A DNA stretch of 14,020 nucleotides from Burkholderiales bacterium (GTDB lineage: Bacteria; Pseudomonadota; Gammaproteobacteria; Burkholderiales; Casimicrobiaceae). The DNA is taken from the NCBI GenBank assembly GCA_025935435.1, contig JAICVH010000017.1, forward strand, positions 1-14,020, written 5' to 3'. Positions within the stretch are counted from its first letter, which is position 1; the number at the start of each line of letters is the position of its first letter. A program made the translations under genes and the position numbers. This document shows positions 13,879 to 14,020 of the stretch, piece by piece. The notes below the pieces were generated by a model, which worked only from the letters and a program-made list of their open reading frames with translations, had not been told where the DNA came from and made no database searches.

Positions 13879-13888
13879 AAAAATATGC
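13869..13888. promoter_or_regulatory. 20-bp AT-rich palindrome, likely operator
   Basis: GCATATTT-ACAA-AAATATGC has perfect 8-bp arms and stands out in GC-rich DNA. It overlaps either candidate promoter of the XRE operon, so binding would repress it. Autoregulation by the XRE protein is the simplest reading. It might also serve an unseen divergent gene to the right. Confidence 0.6.
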
Positions 13889-14020
13889 TTTCGCGTCAAT
13901 CGACTATTGCGTGCTTGACGGCGCTGCTGCGATGATGTCGACGTTTAGCAGGAGGAGAAGGGGCGGGGCGAAACCAAGGAGGAGGCTGCAATTTCGGTAC
14001 GGTCGCGGTCGAACGCGCCC

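Noticed and set aside
13932..14020. Open frame from ATG 13932 to the window end considered as a new gene start
   Set aside because: Only 29 codons are visible, no ribosome binding site precedes the ATG, and the translation is an Arg-rich purine-run product.

Overview
The window is GC-rich (except two AT-rich promoter regions), densely packed, and reads as a Burkholderia-type betaproteobacterial chromosome segment. That assignment is inferred from composition, gene content and the style of the proteins; no marker gene proves it.

Left end (1-3100). The last codons of a gene may end at 57, followed by a hairpin. A 269-bp non-coding element with 31-bp inverted-repeat ends (162-430) comes next. 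Its right arm supplies the last codons and the stop of a leftward O6-alkylguanine-DNA alkyltransferase (ogt-type). Divergently, a rightward pair encodes a small four-helix membrane protein (DUF1761 type) overlapped by 4 bp with an RraA/HMG-aldolase-like protein. A secreted small protein of unknown function follows.

Middle (3101-8786). A leftward branched-chain amino-acid/amide-type (HAAT) ABC transporter operon runs in the order Tat-exported substrate-binding protein, LivH permease, a LivM-LivG permease-ATPase fusion, LivF ATPase. A 16-bp GAAA-tetraloop hairpin lies between the binding-protein gene and livH, a position suited to differential expression. A MarR-family regulator is divergent from the operon. 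The shared 141-bp promoter region carries two TATATCG-N5-CGATA palindromes 26 bp apart, almost certainly its operators. The substrate cannot be read from the sequence.

Right end (8701-14020). A compact leftward signalling operon runs ScfR/RamB-like XRE regulator, stand-alone receiver, small two-helix membrane protein with an in-frame 21-bp tandem repeat, and a CbrA-like sensor kinase made of a sodium:solute-symporter module, a STAC-like region and a kinase core. The kinase and small-protein genes overlap by ATGA. The kinase 3' end overlaps the marR 3' end by 86 bp.

Main novelty: the XRE regulator contains, between its HTH and its C-terminal domains, a segment that aligns without gaps for about 51 residues with the dimerisation/phospho-acceptor (HisKA) helix pair of the kinase in the same operon, including the histidine. 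A receiver with no output domain lies between them. I propose a circuit in which the symporter-kinase signals through the orphan receiver to a DNA-binding protein with a pseudo-kinase docking domain, perhaps for short-chain fatty acid or acetate/propionate metabolism, as expected for ScfR-type regulators. This is inference. A 20-bp palindrome (13869-13888) overlaps the predicted regulator promoter.
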